64,000 bases of DNA, taken from Deinococcus sp. Arct2-2 (GTDB lineage Bacteria; Deinococcota; Deinococci; Deinococcales; Deinococcaceae). Position 1 is the first letter of the stretch. Each line of letters begins with the position of its first letter. The position numbers and the translations under genes are program-made. The notes beneath the pieces were generated by a model. That model made no database searches and was not told the DNA's origin. It was given only the letters and a program-made list of their open reading frames with translations. Below, piece after piece: positions 1 to 10,197 of this stretch. The stretch is taken from NCBI RefSeq assembly GCF_004801315.1, contig NZ_SSNW01000015.1, positions 11,051-75,050 of the forward strand, in the 5' to 3' direction.

Positions 1-23
1 AGGGCAATCGCTGGCGCTCAGTT

Positions 24-78
24 CCCCCTCCCGCTGCTGTGCAGCGCCCTCCCCCGCAAGGGGGGAGGGAAAAAGCAG
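24..78. repeat. Dispersed palindromic repeat, family A, copy 1
   Basis: Two nested hairpins can be read: GCTGC/GCAGC around a short loop, and a C-rich/G-rich arm pair (CCTCCCCC with GGGGGAGG). A related copy lies at 11572-11630, and both are followed by the phrase ATTCCGTGTGA or ATTCCGTGTCA. Neither copy contains an ORF. This looks like one of the small non-coding repeat families scattered between genes in Deinococcus genomes. Confidence 0.6.
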
Positions 79-231
79 GGACATATATTTCCGCCCAATT
101 CCGTGTGAGGCCGTCGTGCGTGCAACGCGCGGGCCAATTCCAGTTCCAAGACGACTGGCGATTCCGCTTCAAATGGACGGAGTAAGCGAGTCTGGACGCG
201 ACAAGATCAATCCTGCCTAGTGCAACGACTA

Positions 232-260
232 CTCCCCTGACCCCTGTGGGGTCAGGGGAG
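232..260. repeat. Perfect 13-bp hairpin
   Basis: A 13-bp perfect inverted repeat with a 3-nt TGT loop (arm CTCCCCTGACCCC). It lies between the terminator of the response regulator and the repeat at the left end. No T-run follows on either strand, so it is not a classic terminator. The remainder of 79-325 shows no gene. Confidence 0.6.
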
Positions 261-325
261 AACGTGGGAGCAGACCAAGACGCTCAGCCAAACACAACTG
301 CACCACGCCGAAGCCTCGCACCCAA

Positions 326-353
326 AAAGAAAAAACCCCACAGGGGGCCTTTT
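326..353 (-). terminator. Rho-independent terminator of the response regulator
   Basis: On the minus strand a CCCC-TGT-GGGG stem, extended by flanking A/T pairs, is followed by TTTTTTC and further T residues. It starts about 20 nt past the stop codon of the response regulator gene. Confidence 0.75.
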
Positions 354-373
354 CAATCTAACTTGGAATCAAT

Positions 374-1042
374 TCAGGGCGTCTTCAGGGCGTATCCGAT
401 CCCGCGCACCGTGCGAATGATGCCGTAGCCGTCGAGGTCTCGCAGTTTGGCCCGCATGTTCGCCATATGTACGTCTACCACGTTGGAATTGCTGGGCAGT
501 TCGCCGTTCCACACTTCGCGCTCTATTTCTTGGCGGGAATACACACGCCCCGGCTGACGCGCCAAAAAGGTCAGCAGGTCAAACTCTTTGGGCGAGAGCC
601 GGACTTCGTGGCCGTTGTAGTGACACAGCCGCTTTTGTGGGTGAATTTCCAACGACCCGATTTGAATGACTTCGCCGTGTTGCTGATGCCGCAACTGCAC
701 TTTCACGCGGGCCACGAGTTCTTCGGGATGAAAAGGCTTGGTCATGTAATCGTCCGCGCCCGCTTCCAGCAAGTTTACTTTACGGTCTACCGCGTCCATT
801 GCCGTGAGGATAATGATCGGCACAGAACTGGTTTTGCGGAGGCGGCGGGCGATCTCTGCGCCGTCGAAGTCGGGCAGGCCCAAGTCCAAAATCACCAAGT
901 CTGGGGCGTTTTCGCGGGCGCTGGTGAGGCCGGTGACGCCGTCTGGGGCGGTCAGCACACGGTAGCCTGCTTGCTCCAGTTCGTACTGGACGACGCGGGT
1001 GATGTCGGGGTTGTCTTCTATAAGCAAAATGCGTTGATCCAT
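374..1042 (-). CDS. OmpR/PhoB-family response regulator
   Basis: A 222-residue two-component response regulator that binds DNA once phosphorylated. The receiver domain covers about residues 1-118: acidic pair E9/D10, phosphoacceptor D53 in the ILDLGLPD segment, a conserved Thr in ILTAMD, and the Lys of TKPF. The C-terminal winged-helix domain (about 130-222) has the typical RLSPKEFDLLTFLA start and the VDVHMANMRAKL recognition region. Length is normal for the family. No histidine kinase lies beside it; the neighbouring genes are a small unknown gene and a broken c-di-GMP gene, so its input is unknown. The ATG at 1042 gives a complete receiver domain. A terminator follows the stop. Confidence 0.93.
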   Translation of the reverse strand: MDQRILLIEDNPDITRVVQYELEQAGYRVLTAPDGVTGLTSARENAPDLVILDLGLPDFDGAEIARRLRKTSSVPIIILTAMDAVDRKVNLLEAGADDYMTKPFHPEELVARVKVQLRHQQHGEVIQIGSLEIHPQKRLCHYNGHEVRLSPKEFDLLTFLARQPGRVYSRQEIEREVWNGELPSNSNVVDVHMANMRAKLRDLDGYGIIRTVRGIGYALKTP

Positions 1043-1200
1043 GAGGTTCGCGTGTCTCCCCGTTGTGGTGCGTGATTAGATTGGAGCCGATGTGTCTGAA
1101 TCCAGTTCTTTCCGGCTGACTAACGTTCTCGCCATCGTAGGGGCGCAGATAGACCGTGCGGGGCAGGACACGGTTTATAGACTCTTAACAGCGTGCAAGT

Positions 1201-1512
1201 TCAGCTCTCTGCTTCGCCCGGAACCACGATGCTGTCTACCTGAACGCTGTACCGCAGCAGCAAGGTTTTGAGGCGCTGCATGGCGTTGACCGCCAGTTCC
1301 CGGTCTGTGGGCAAAAAAGCCAGCGTCAGGCGGGCGCTGCGGCTTGGGCGGGGTTCTTCGGCCTGTACTTGCAGCGGGCGGCGAAAGGCCGGGTCGTGCA
1401 TGACATCTCGCAGAATCCGGGTAAAGGTCAGTTCGTCCACGCCCGCCAGCGCAAAGGCGATGCCCAGCCGCTGCTGTTCAGGGCGCTCGTTGGGAAGATC
1501 GGCAGAGGTCAT
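1201..1512 (-). CDS. Small conserved-looking hypothetical protein
   Basis: A 103-residue soluble protein that I do not recognise. It has no signal peptide or membrane segment and has mixed alpha/beta character (LGIAFALAGVDELTFTRIL near the start, RLTLAFLPTDRELAVNAM in the second half). It appears real because the ATG at 1512 is preceded, exactly 7 nt away, by TAGGCT, the leaderless -10 arrangement seen repeatedly in this window. It lies between the broken GGDEF-EAL gene and the response regulator on the same strand. Confidence 0.65.
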   Translation of the reverse strand: MTSADLPNERPEQQRLGIAFALAGVDELTFTRILRDVMHDPAFRRPLQVQAEEPRPSRSARLTLAFLPTDRELAVNAMQRLKTLLLRYSVQVDSIVVPGEAES

Positions 1513-1519
1513 GCTACAC

Positions 1520-1525
1520 AGCCTA
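1520..1525 (-). promoter_or_regulatory. -10 box (TAGGCT), leaderless start of the 103-aa gene
   Basis: TAGGCT on the minus strand ends 7 nt before the ATG at 1512. There is no Shine-Dalgarno, so transcription probably begins at or next to the start codon. Confidence 0.5.
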
Positions 1526-1559
1526 AAGCGCGAAGGATACCCGCAGCAGCGGGAGTTTT

Positions 1560-3047
1560 TTAATCTGCAGGTGAGGGCGGCAAGGCACGCTGCAACTCCT
1601 GACCCAGCGGCGCGGCAAACAGCCCGGCCACCTGCTCAGACGGCACAGCGCGGGCGTACAAATACCTCTGTGCATGATCGCAGCCCAGCCGCTTCAGCAC
1701 GTCGGCCTGCCACCCCTGCTCTACACCCTCGGCCACCACATTCAAATTCAGGTGGTGCGCCAGCGTCACAATCGTTTCGATGATGCGCTCGGCTTCGGGG
1801 CCGTTCCGCAGGCCCATCACAAACGAGCGGTCTACCTTGACGGCGTGAATGGGCAAGCGGTGCAGGTAGCTGAGGCTGCTGTAGCCGGTGCCGAAATCGT
1901 CGACCCACACGCGCACGCCGTGTGTGCTGAGCTGCATCAGGTGGGTGTGCGCCGCCGAACCGGGCGTGCCGTCCATCAGCAGCGATTCGGTCACTTCGAG
2001 GGTCAGGGCGTGGGGCGGCAGGCCGTTGTCTTCGAGGGCCGCCTTGACCTGCACCACAAAATCGGGCGTCAGCAGTTGCACCGCGCTCACGTTCACGGCC
2101 ACATGGGTGTCTATGCCCTGACTGCGCCACACGGCCAGTTGCGCGGTGGCCTCGCGCAGCACCCAAGTGCCCAGCGTGCCGATAAGTCCAGCGTCTTCGG
2201 CAATAGGAATAAATACGCTGGGCGGCACTGGCCCGCGTACCGGGTGTGTCCAGCGCAACAGGGCTTCCAGTCCTTCTACGCGCCCCGTACTCAGGCTCAC
2301 GAGGGGCTGATAGGCCAGTGTCAGGCCGCCTGTGCGCAGCGTTTCGCGCAGGTCGTTTTCAATTTGCACGCGGTCTATCAGTGCGTCTTCTAGGTCAGGC
2401 GTAAAGAAGGCCACCCGCCCCGGCCCCTGCGCTTTGGCCTGCACCATCGCCAAATCGGCCAAGCGCAGCAGTTGTTCGGGGTCGTGGCCGTCGCGGGGGG
2501 CCAGCGCCACGCCAATACTGGCGGTGGGCTGGAAGGCATGCCCGAATACTTCAAATGGGGTTTCTAGCGTGGTCACGAGGCGCTGGGCAATCTGCGCCAC
2601 TTCCGCTTCGGTGCCCGCACGCGGCAGCACGATCACAAATTCGTCTCCGCCCAAGCGGGCCGCCTGATCGTTCGGGCCGCACGCCCGCCCAATTCTGGCC
2701 GCCACTTGCCGCAACAATTCGTCTCCGGCGGCGTGGCCCAACGTGTCGTTCAGGCGCTTAAACCGGTCTAAATCTAGGTACAGCACCGCGACGGGTGTGC
2801 CGCGTTCCAGCGCGTCGGGAACGGTGCGGGCCAGCGTTCTCAGCAGGCCCCGGTGGTTGGGCAGACCGGTCAGTTCATCGTTGTAGGCATGAAAAGACAG
2901 TTGCCCGCGCAGCCGCTCCTGCTCGGCGGCTACGCCCAACAGTTCGGCCATCCACGCGGCTTCGCTGGCAATATTGTCGGGCAGCACATGGGGGTAGGTC
3001 AGGCGCAGTTGCCCGTAGCGGTCTCCGGCGCGGCCCCGTACCGACAC
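1560..3047 (-). CDS. GGDEF-EAL fragment (possible residual c-di-GMP enzyme)
   Basis: The 495-codon open segment of the broken gene, if restarted at GTG 3047. The GGDEF domain (about residues 55-215) keeps RLGGDEF. The inhibitory RxxD site upstream reads GPND, so product inhibition is probably lost. The EAL domain (about 230-480) keeps EALLRW, NVSAVQL, VTESLL and DDFGTGYSSL, so catalytic residues for c-di-GMP hydrolysis look intact. The fragment starts inside a GAF-like domain and lacks the membrane anchor, so if made it would be cytosolic and unregulated by the sensor. GTG 3047 has no clear ribosome binding site; the start is a formal one. Confidence 0.6.
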   Translation of the reverse strand: MSVRGRAGDRYGQLRLTYPHVLPDNIASEAAWMAELLGVAAEQERLRGQLSFHAYNDELTGLPNHRGLLRTLARTVPDALERGTPVAVLYLDLDRFKRLNDTLGHAAGDELLRQVAARIGRACGPNDQAARLGGDEFVIVLPRAGTEAEVAQIAQRLVTTLETPFEVFGHAFQPTASIGVALAPRDGHDPEQLLRLADLAMVQAKAQGPGRVAFFTPDLEDALIDRVQIENDLRETLRTGGLTLAYQPLVSLSTGRVEGLEALLRWTHPVRGPVPPSVFIPIAEDAGLIGTLGTWVLREATAQLAVWRSQGIDTHVAVNVSAVQLLTPDFVVQVKAALEDNGLPPHALTLEVTESLLMDGTPGSAAHTHLMQLSTHGVRVWVDDFGTGYSSLSYLHRLPIHAVKVDRSFVMGLRNGPEAERIIETIVTLAHHLNLNVVAEGVEQGWQADVLKRLGCDHAQRYLYARAVPSEQVAGLFAAPLGQELQRALPPSPAD

Positions 3048-3675
3048 GGCCCATATGGTTGGCCCCCGTCAGGGTGGGTGCCCCGAAGCTCTGCAATTCG
3101 GCCAACGCTCCGGGCGATTTGCGCTCCAGTGCGCCCTGAATCACGCGCATCACGTCGTCTACGTTGCCGTTTTCGGCAATCAGTCTCAGCGCCTCGCCCT
3201 GCGCCCGCATGATGTCGTGGTCGCCAGTCACGCGGTCTAGCGTGAGATTCAGGGCGCGGGCCACCAGATGCAGTTCGTCTTCACCTCTCCCCAAATGCAG
3301 GCGGGCCGCCGTATCCGGTTCGGTTTCTATACGCTGCACAAATCGCCGCAAACGGGTGAGCCGTGTAAATACCTGCAAATCCAGCAAGCGCATAGCCAGC
3401 AGAATGCACGCCACCACCAACAGCATCACCGTAAAACTGGCTGTCCTGACTGCACTGACGCCCTGATCGTGCAGCGTGCGCGGCTGCGAGACCCACACCT
3501 CTAGGTTGCGCCCGCTCTGCCCTGTGACGAAGGTGCGGACGCTCTGAACGACGTTCTTCCCCTGAGTGCTGTTCTGATCGGTACTGCTGTTCTGCACACC
3601 GCCTGCTTCTTCTGAGTCTTGATTCAGTTCGTCCGGCCCGCTCACTTCCGCCTGTCCGGGCAACAGCGCCGCCTG

Positions 3676-4248
3676 TTATGGGGCCGCCTTGACCTGTGTG
3701 ACAAACGGTGAAGGAGACAGCCTCCCGGCGTCTATAACACGCATCAGCAGCAGTTCGGTGCCGCTGGGCTGGGAGGCGCGGGCCAGCATCCAGACCTTGC
3801 CCCCCTGAACTGCAAAGCGTTGGCGCGGGGCCAGCGTGCCGGGTTGCCAGTCGGCGGGCCGCAGCCCAGAAGCGATCAGGGCAGTGGTGATGCGCCCGTT
3901 GCTCAGGAGGGCGATGGCCTGCACGTCTCCGGCACTCAGCAGGTCTGCGCCCACCAGCAGCGGGTCGGGCAGTTCGGCCCACGAGCGGGTGCGGGCGCTC
4001 AGTTGTCCCTGCTGGTCTTGCAGCCAGTTCACCACTGCACCGGCTTGTTGGTGCGTCATGCGGCGTTCTTGGCGGTCTAAGGGCCACACGATCAGCAATA
4101 CCAGCAGCCCTACAGCAAACAGCACCGCCGAGAGTCCCAACCCTAGGAATGACCACACCACCCGTGTTCTCAGGGGCGTGGAAGAAAGGCGGCTGACCAG
4201 TGCCAAATTGGGCGGTGACGAATCGGTCAGCGCCGAATTTAGCCGCAC
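3676..4248 (-). CDS. N-terminal sensor fragment of the broken GGDEF-EAL gene
   Basis: 190 residues ending at the premature TAA. A membrane helix (about residues 29-56, WSFLGLGLSAVLFAVGLLV) is followed by a periplasmic domain with LDRQERRMTHQQAGAVVNWL, a pattern typical of CHASE4 sensor domains. The reading continues in frame beyond the stop through a second membrane helix near 3440-3370. On its own this piece would be an anchored sensor with no output domain. Confidence 0.55.
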   Translation of the reverse strand: MRLNSALTDSSPPNLALVSRLSSTPLRTRVVWSFLGLGLSAVLFAVGLLVLLIVWPLDRQERRMTHQQAGAVVNWLQDQQGQLSARTRSWAELPDPLLVGADLLSAGDVQAIALLSNGRITTALIASGLRPADWQPGTLAPRQRFAVQGGKVWMLARASQPSGTELLLMRVIDAGRLSPSPFVTQVKAAP

Positions 4249-4309
4249 TGTGGCCCGCCTCCCCTAAGGGCGGGGCTGGGGAAAGAGCAAGCGGGCCTCC
4301 ACATCTGGA

Positions 4310-5221
4310 TCAGGCGGCGAGGCGGGTTCGCAGAAGATAGCGGATCAGGCTGCTGGTACTGGGGTCGCGCAGAAGGCAGGCGATGACGTGTGGGCCGTGC
4401 CGAGCCAACAGCAACGTGCGGTGCTGATATTCCAGTTGCGCCGTGTGCAGGGGGCCGCCGTGCAGTACGTCCCCAAAAGACTGCGTGGCTTCTAGCGCAG
4501 CAATCAGGGGCAGCCCCAGTTGCGGCGGCAGGGTTTCCCCTTGCTGGGCCACACTCTGGCCGCTGGCGTCTAGCAGCGTCACGCCCAACACGCCGGGCTT
4601 GGCCATCAGGTCGGTCAGCAGGAGGCGCTGCTCCTGTCCGGGTTCAGCGTATCTGGGCAGGGCCGCCAACGGATGATTTGGCAGTAGGGGCGCAAGAGCT
4701 TCTCTGAGCGCCTCCGAACTGACCGGAGCAATGAGGGCCAAGCTGCCGCCGAATGCAGGACTGCTTGCAGCCGAAACCGCGTCGCTTAAAACTGTGTCCC
4801 CCAAAACCGTGCTGCCTGCAACCGCGCCCAAAGTGAGCAGCGGCGGCGCGTGTCCGGCGGGCAATCCACCCAACAGATCCTCGGCGGTCTGGAGGCCTGA
4901 GATCGGGAAATTGACGAGGGCGGCGGCGTGCGGCGTGGCGTGCAGGGCGGTGCGGGCCGCCCGCAAGGTGGCGGTCACCCGCACCGATAAGCCCAACCCC
5001 TCCAGCATCCTCTCCAGCGAGGCGCGGTTGCCTACGCTGGCGCTCAGCAGCAGCACGGGTGCGCCGTGCAGAGCTAGGTCACTCGGAGCCGGAGCAGCAG
5101 TTGGCAAGGCGTCGCGGAGGTCAGGCGTCGCCTGTTGTTCTGACACAGTCTGCACCTGCTCACTGTGCACCTGTTCACTGCGCATACTCTCTGCCTCTAT
5201 GACTTTACGGGGTGCTTCCAA
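4310..5221 (-). CDS. Degenerate receiver plus Roadblock/LC7-like protein
   Basis: A 303-residue cytosolic protein. Residues about 50-150 look like a receiver fold (VLLLSASVGNRASLERML, LGLSVRVTATLRAARTAL), but the phosphoacceptor Asp is replaced (AALVNFPISG), so it would not be phosphorylated. Residues about 190-300 resemble a Roadblock/LC7 or MglB-type domain (LLLTDLMAKPGVLGVTLLDA, then ASGQSVAQQGE), a family that binds or regulates small GTPases. No GTPase gene is next to it. The TTG at 5221 has AAGGAG 11 nt upstream. An ATG at 5185 is an alternative. Domain calls are from pattern reading and are tentative. Confidence 0.6.
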   Translation of the reverse strand: MEAPRKVIEAESMRSEQVHSEQVQTVSEQQATPDLRDALPTAAPAPSDLALHGAPVLLLSASVGNRASLERMLEGLGLSVRVTATLRAARTALHATPHAAALVNFPISGLQTAEDLLGGLPAGHAPPLLTLGAVAGSTVLGDTVLSDAVSAASSPAFGGSLALIAPVSSEALREALAPLLPNHPLAALPRYAEPGQEQRLLLTDLMAKPGVLGVTLLDASGQSVAQQGETLPPQLGLPLIAALEATQSFGDVLHGGPLHTAQLEYQHRTLLLARHGPHVIACLLRDPSTSSLIRYLLRTRLAA

Positions 5222-5693
5222 AAGGGCTGCTTCTCCTTGATCTGCTCTGGGAATTACTTTAGGGTGATACGGTTATCTAGAATTCAAGCCGGTATTTGTG
5301 GAGGTCTGATTGCCCTTTTCCGGTGTGGCCCTGCTGCCTACACTGTTGAGAGGAATTGACTTGTTTTAAGGCGGCGCTTTACAAAGACGACGCTGTTCTG
5401 AGTGGTAGAGGTCTGGTGTGGTACGAACTCTGGCAAAGTGACTGCCCCATTCTATCTGACACCCTAGGCAGTATATCCTATGGCCCGAACGGATCTCTGA
5501 ACGCAGTCAATCCCTCTGCGCCTTACATCAGCCTTACAGCCGAGATTGCTCTGCCTGCGCCCGAACGATGCCCCCAATTGGCTGCATAGGGTGTGGTAAC
5601 GCGGCTGGGAACAGCTTTGCCACATGGTCAGGGCAAAATGGGGGGCTGGTCACTGCCTCCCGCCCAGAGCGCGGGGGTATGCTAGGGGGCGTT
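5222..5693. other. Intergenic region between divergent genes
   Basis: 472 bp separating the leftward receiver/Roadblock-like gene from rightward sucA. A possible promoter reads TTGACT near 5357 followed about 16 nt later by TTTACA. The sucA Shine-Dalgarno (AGGGGG, 5684-5689) is at the right end. Short open frames here have no recognisable content. Confidence 0.4.
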
Positions 5694-8546
<2,853 letters not shown>

Positions 8547-8571
8547 GGCTCAGCACAACACACTCACAACG

Positions 8572-8597
8572 AAAGGGGCGCTTCGGCGTCCTTTTTC
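8572..8597 (+). terminator. Terminator of sucA
   Basis: A GC-rich hairpin closed by a TTCG tetraloop (AAAGGGGCGC-TTCG-GCGTCCTTTTT), starting 25 nt after the sucA stop and ending in five T residues. Confidence 0.8.
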
Positions 8598-8634
8598 GGT
8601 TTGGATTGTTGTGGGCTTTTGCCGCCGCAAGCAC

Positions 8635-8668
8635 AAAAATAGACGGAAGACATATCCGGTCTTCCGCC
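8635..8668 (-). terminator. Terminator of the tRNA-like RNA locus
   Basis: On the minus strand GCGGAAGAC and GTCTTCCGT pair across a 7-nt loop and are followed by CTATTTTTG. It is the only strong terminator downstream of the two tRNA-like RNAs and faces the sucA terminator. Confidence 0.75.
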
Positions 8669-8679
8669 TCGGTTGTACC

Positions 8680-8830
8680 GCCCAATTGCACAGGCCCACA
8701 CGTTTAAGCTCTGGGTTCATTTCTTATCAGCTGCGCGCTTCCACTGCGCCACCGCTCCAAGTTGGAGGAGCGGAACGGATTCGAACCATTGACCTCGGCT
8801 GGCTTCGACCCAAAGCGTGCGATTGAACCT
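8680..8830 (-). ncRNA. Y RNA-like RNA 2 with a permuted tRNA-like module
   Basis: Read on the minus strand, the T-arm comes first (8790-8774: AATGG, loop TTCGAAT, CCGTT), then the acceptor 3' strand CCGCTCC (8773-8767), an 8-nt cap TCCAACTT, the acceptor 5' strand GGAGCGG (8758-8752), then a D-arm-like hairpin GCGC-AGTGGAA-GCGC. The tRNA halves are therefore in reversed order, joined through a capped acceptor stem. The ends pair with each other: GTTCAATCGCAC (8828-8817) with GTGCAATTGGGC (8691-8680), with one mismatch. There is no complementary anticodon stem, so it is not a usable permuted tRNA. This architecture is that reported for bacterial YrlA-type Y RNAs, which mimic tRNA and bind the Ro protein Rsr. 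No rsr gene is in the window. Ends are approximate. Confidence 0.6.
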
Positions 8831-8832
8831 TG

Positions 8833-9027
8833 AGCGGAGAATACTCAGTCTGGAGCAAGAATCTGAGTTTGTGTCTTGGGGCAGGGCCGCCTCTGCCATT
8901 GGGCTACCTCGCCGCACTCCGGAACCTGTAGCCCGAAAAAACTCTGGTGGCGAGGGCAGGAATCGAACCTGCACTGGAACCTTGACCCCGTTTAATCTGA
9001 AGCTGAGCCTCAGTGTGGTACTCCGCT
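8833..9027 (-). ncRNA. Y RNA-like RNA 1 with a permuted tRNA-like module
   Basis: Same order of parts as its neighbour: T-arm 8972-8956 (GCAGG, loop TTCGATT, CCTGC), acceptor 3' strand CCTCGCC (8955-8949) followed by ACCA, a 31-nt cap containing six T residues, acceptor 5' strand GGCGAGG (8913-8907), then the D-arm TA-GCCC-AATGGCA-GAGGC. An outer helix AGCGGAG (9027-9021) with CTCCGCT (8839-8833) closes the unit, and an internal hairpin ACTCAG/CTGAGT lies near its 3' side. The acceptor strands pair perfectly over 7 bp although no sequence is shared with the acceptor of RNA 2, so the pairing is maintained by covariation. It directly precedes RNA 2, probably as one transcript. Ends are inferred from the outer helix. 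Confidence 0.58.
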
Positions 9028-9104
9028 AGATAGAGTAGGCGTGTGGGGCGGGTGGGGCAATGCGCCGGGTGGCTTAGGCAAGGTGGGCGGGGAATTGGAA
9101 GAGG

Positions 9105-9139
9105 GCGGGGCCGGAAGTGAACGTGACTTCCGGCCCCGC
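9105..9139. repeat. Perfect 14-bp hairpin upstream of the RNA locus
   Basis: GCGGGGCCGGAAGT and its exact complement flank a 7-nt loop. On the plus strand it is followed by CTTCGTCTTTTTG (terminator-like, though no plus-strand gene precedes it); on the minus strand no T-run follows. It separates the 244-residue gene from the tRNA-like RNAs and could be a processing or attenuation hairpin. Confidence 0.6.
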
Positions 9140-9150
9140 TTCGTCTTTTT

Positions 9151-9201
9151 GTCCTCCCCTTCAAGGGGGGGGCGTTGCGCTAGCAACGGGGGGGTTCACC
9201 T
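9151..9201. repeat. Dispersed repeat, family B, copy 1
   Basis: A pyrimidine-rich arm (TCCTCCCCTT) runs into a G-run, then the small hairpin CGTTGC-GCTA-GCAACG, then a second G-run and TTCACCTT. Close copies occur at 16695-16740 and 24954-25009. It is intergenic and has no ORF. Confidence 0.75.
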
Positions 9202-9222
9202 TCCACCTTAGTCAACGCTCTC

Positions 9223-9957
9223 TCAGCTTTCCAGCAAGTACGCAAACACCTGCTCGCCCACTTTGCGGTCAGTCACTTCTACGCCGTTGGCTTCCTCGCG
9301 GGCAAATTTCACGGCCTGCTGCAATTTCTGTAAGCGGGTCAAGAGGTCGTTGACGCGCATGGCGGGCAATGCGCCCGAAAACTTGAGGGTGCGCCAGTAG
9401 CCCACCGTCACGTCTTCGTAGTACACCTCCACCTGCGCGGGGTGCTTATCTGTGGCCTCGGCCTTCACGTGGTTGCGCGGAATCTTTTTGGTGCGTACCG
9501 TCTGCACGGGGTCGGTGGCGTAAGTGTCGGTGCTGGGGTCGAAAGTCCAGCTTTCGCTGGCGTCCAATACGGGCAGTTTGCGAATAAAAGTGTGCAAGTC
9601 GGTCAGTTGTTTTTCCAAAAACAGCAGATAAGTCACGGGCACCTGCCGCAGCAACACGCGCTCGCCTACCACCACGTCGGCTTTGGCTTCGTTGTTGGCC
9701 CAGTCTTTGGTGGCGGTCACGTCAAACAGGTTGCCCATAATCTGGGCCGTCTGCCGAATAATTTCCTCGGCTTTGGCCTGCACGCGGGTCGATTCGGGCG
9801 GCAGCGTCTCGCCTTCTTCGTCTTTGGGGCGGTAAGTGCGCGAGATGCCCGACAGCAGCGCAGGCTTTTGCAGCGCGTGGTGCGCCTCGGTCAATTCCTG
9901 AAAGGCGCGGCTTTTGACGCTCTTTTCGACGGCAATAATCTGGTTCAATTTAGGCAT
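9223..9957 (-). CDS. Conserved hypothetical protein next to the tRNA-like RNAs
   Basis: A 244-residue soluble protein. The opening [12 protein letters not shown] is one I associate with a widespread hypothetical family of actinobacteria, deinococci and some phages; I know no function for it. It is charged, mostly helical at both ends, with a central segment of strands ([20 protein letters not shown], then a [13 protein letters not shown] region) and a C-terminal helical stretch. No catalytic motif is evident. GAGGAGA lies 8 nt before the ATG at 9957. It is on the same strand and upstream of the two tRNA-like RNAs, with only a repeat and a hairpin between, so co-transcription and a shared role in RNA biology are possible but unproven. 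It sits between sucA and sucB in the opposite orientation. Confidence 0.75.
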   Translation of the reverse strand: MPKLNQIIAVEKSVKSRAFQELTEAHHALQKPALLSGISRTYRPKDEEGETLPPESTRVQAKAEEIIRQTAQIMGNLFDVTATKDWANNEAKADVVVGERVLLRQVPVTYLLFLEKQLTDLHTFIRKLPVLDASESWTFDPSTDTYATDPVQTVRTKKIPRNHVKAEATDKHPAQVEVYYEDVTVGYWRTLKFSGALPAMRVNDLLTRLQKLQQAVKFAREEANGVEVTDRKVGEQVFAYLLES

Positions 9958-10197
9958 GATGGATTCTCCTCGTTGGGTGTTCCTGACTGCCTGAGGGGGA
10001 GCCGGGAAAGTAAGGTCAATCTAGGCCGCCACCTTGTACGCCGCACAGCGCAAAGTGGCCTAAGCCAGTGGCGCAGATGTTCACACAATCAGACCCCGAG
10101 ATTCCCGCCCCAGCCGCCGCTTTTGCCATTGCGTGCATTGTGTGCCCTGCCGTTCCCGCCTCAGAGACGCCCTGTGAGGGGTATAAAGGGTGAGATT

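Larger units (their letters stand above)
1560..4248 (-). pseudogene. Membrane CHASE4-like/HAMP/GAF/GGDEF-EAL protein, broken by a stop and a frameshift
   Basis: Three consecutive minus-strand segments join into one classic c-di-GMP enzyme. Segment 1 (4248-3676) has a membrane helix and an extracytoplasmic CHASE4-like sensor. Segment 2 (3675-about 3065) has a second membrane helix, a HAMP-like linker and the start of a GAF-like domain. Segment 3 (to 1560) has the rest of the GAF, then GGDEF and EAL. Segments 1 and 2 are in the same frame, separated only by TAA at 3676-3678. A CAA to TAA change would explain this (context ...AAP-stop-QAALL). Segments 2 and 3 are offset at a five-base C run (3063-3067 on the plus strand). 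Removing one base restores GAF-like sequence reading PTIWAVSVRGRAG. Two independent lesions argue for a pseudogene, although the homopolymer one could be a sequencing error. Confidence 0.75.

Noticed and set aside
8700..9030. Ordinary tRNA genes, or functional permuted tRNAs, on the minus strand (one 5' half even shows an Ile-like CTGATAA loop)
   Set aside because: No tRNA can be built in normal order because the matching acceptor strands are reversed. In permuted order the anticodon stems do not pair (for example CGCAG versus AGCCG), so they are called tRNA-like modules, not tRNAs.
9105..9139. Terminator of the 244-residue gene
   Set aside because: The hairpin is strong but the T-run follows only on the opposite strand, so it is listed as a hairpin rather than a terminator.
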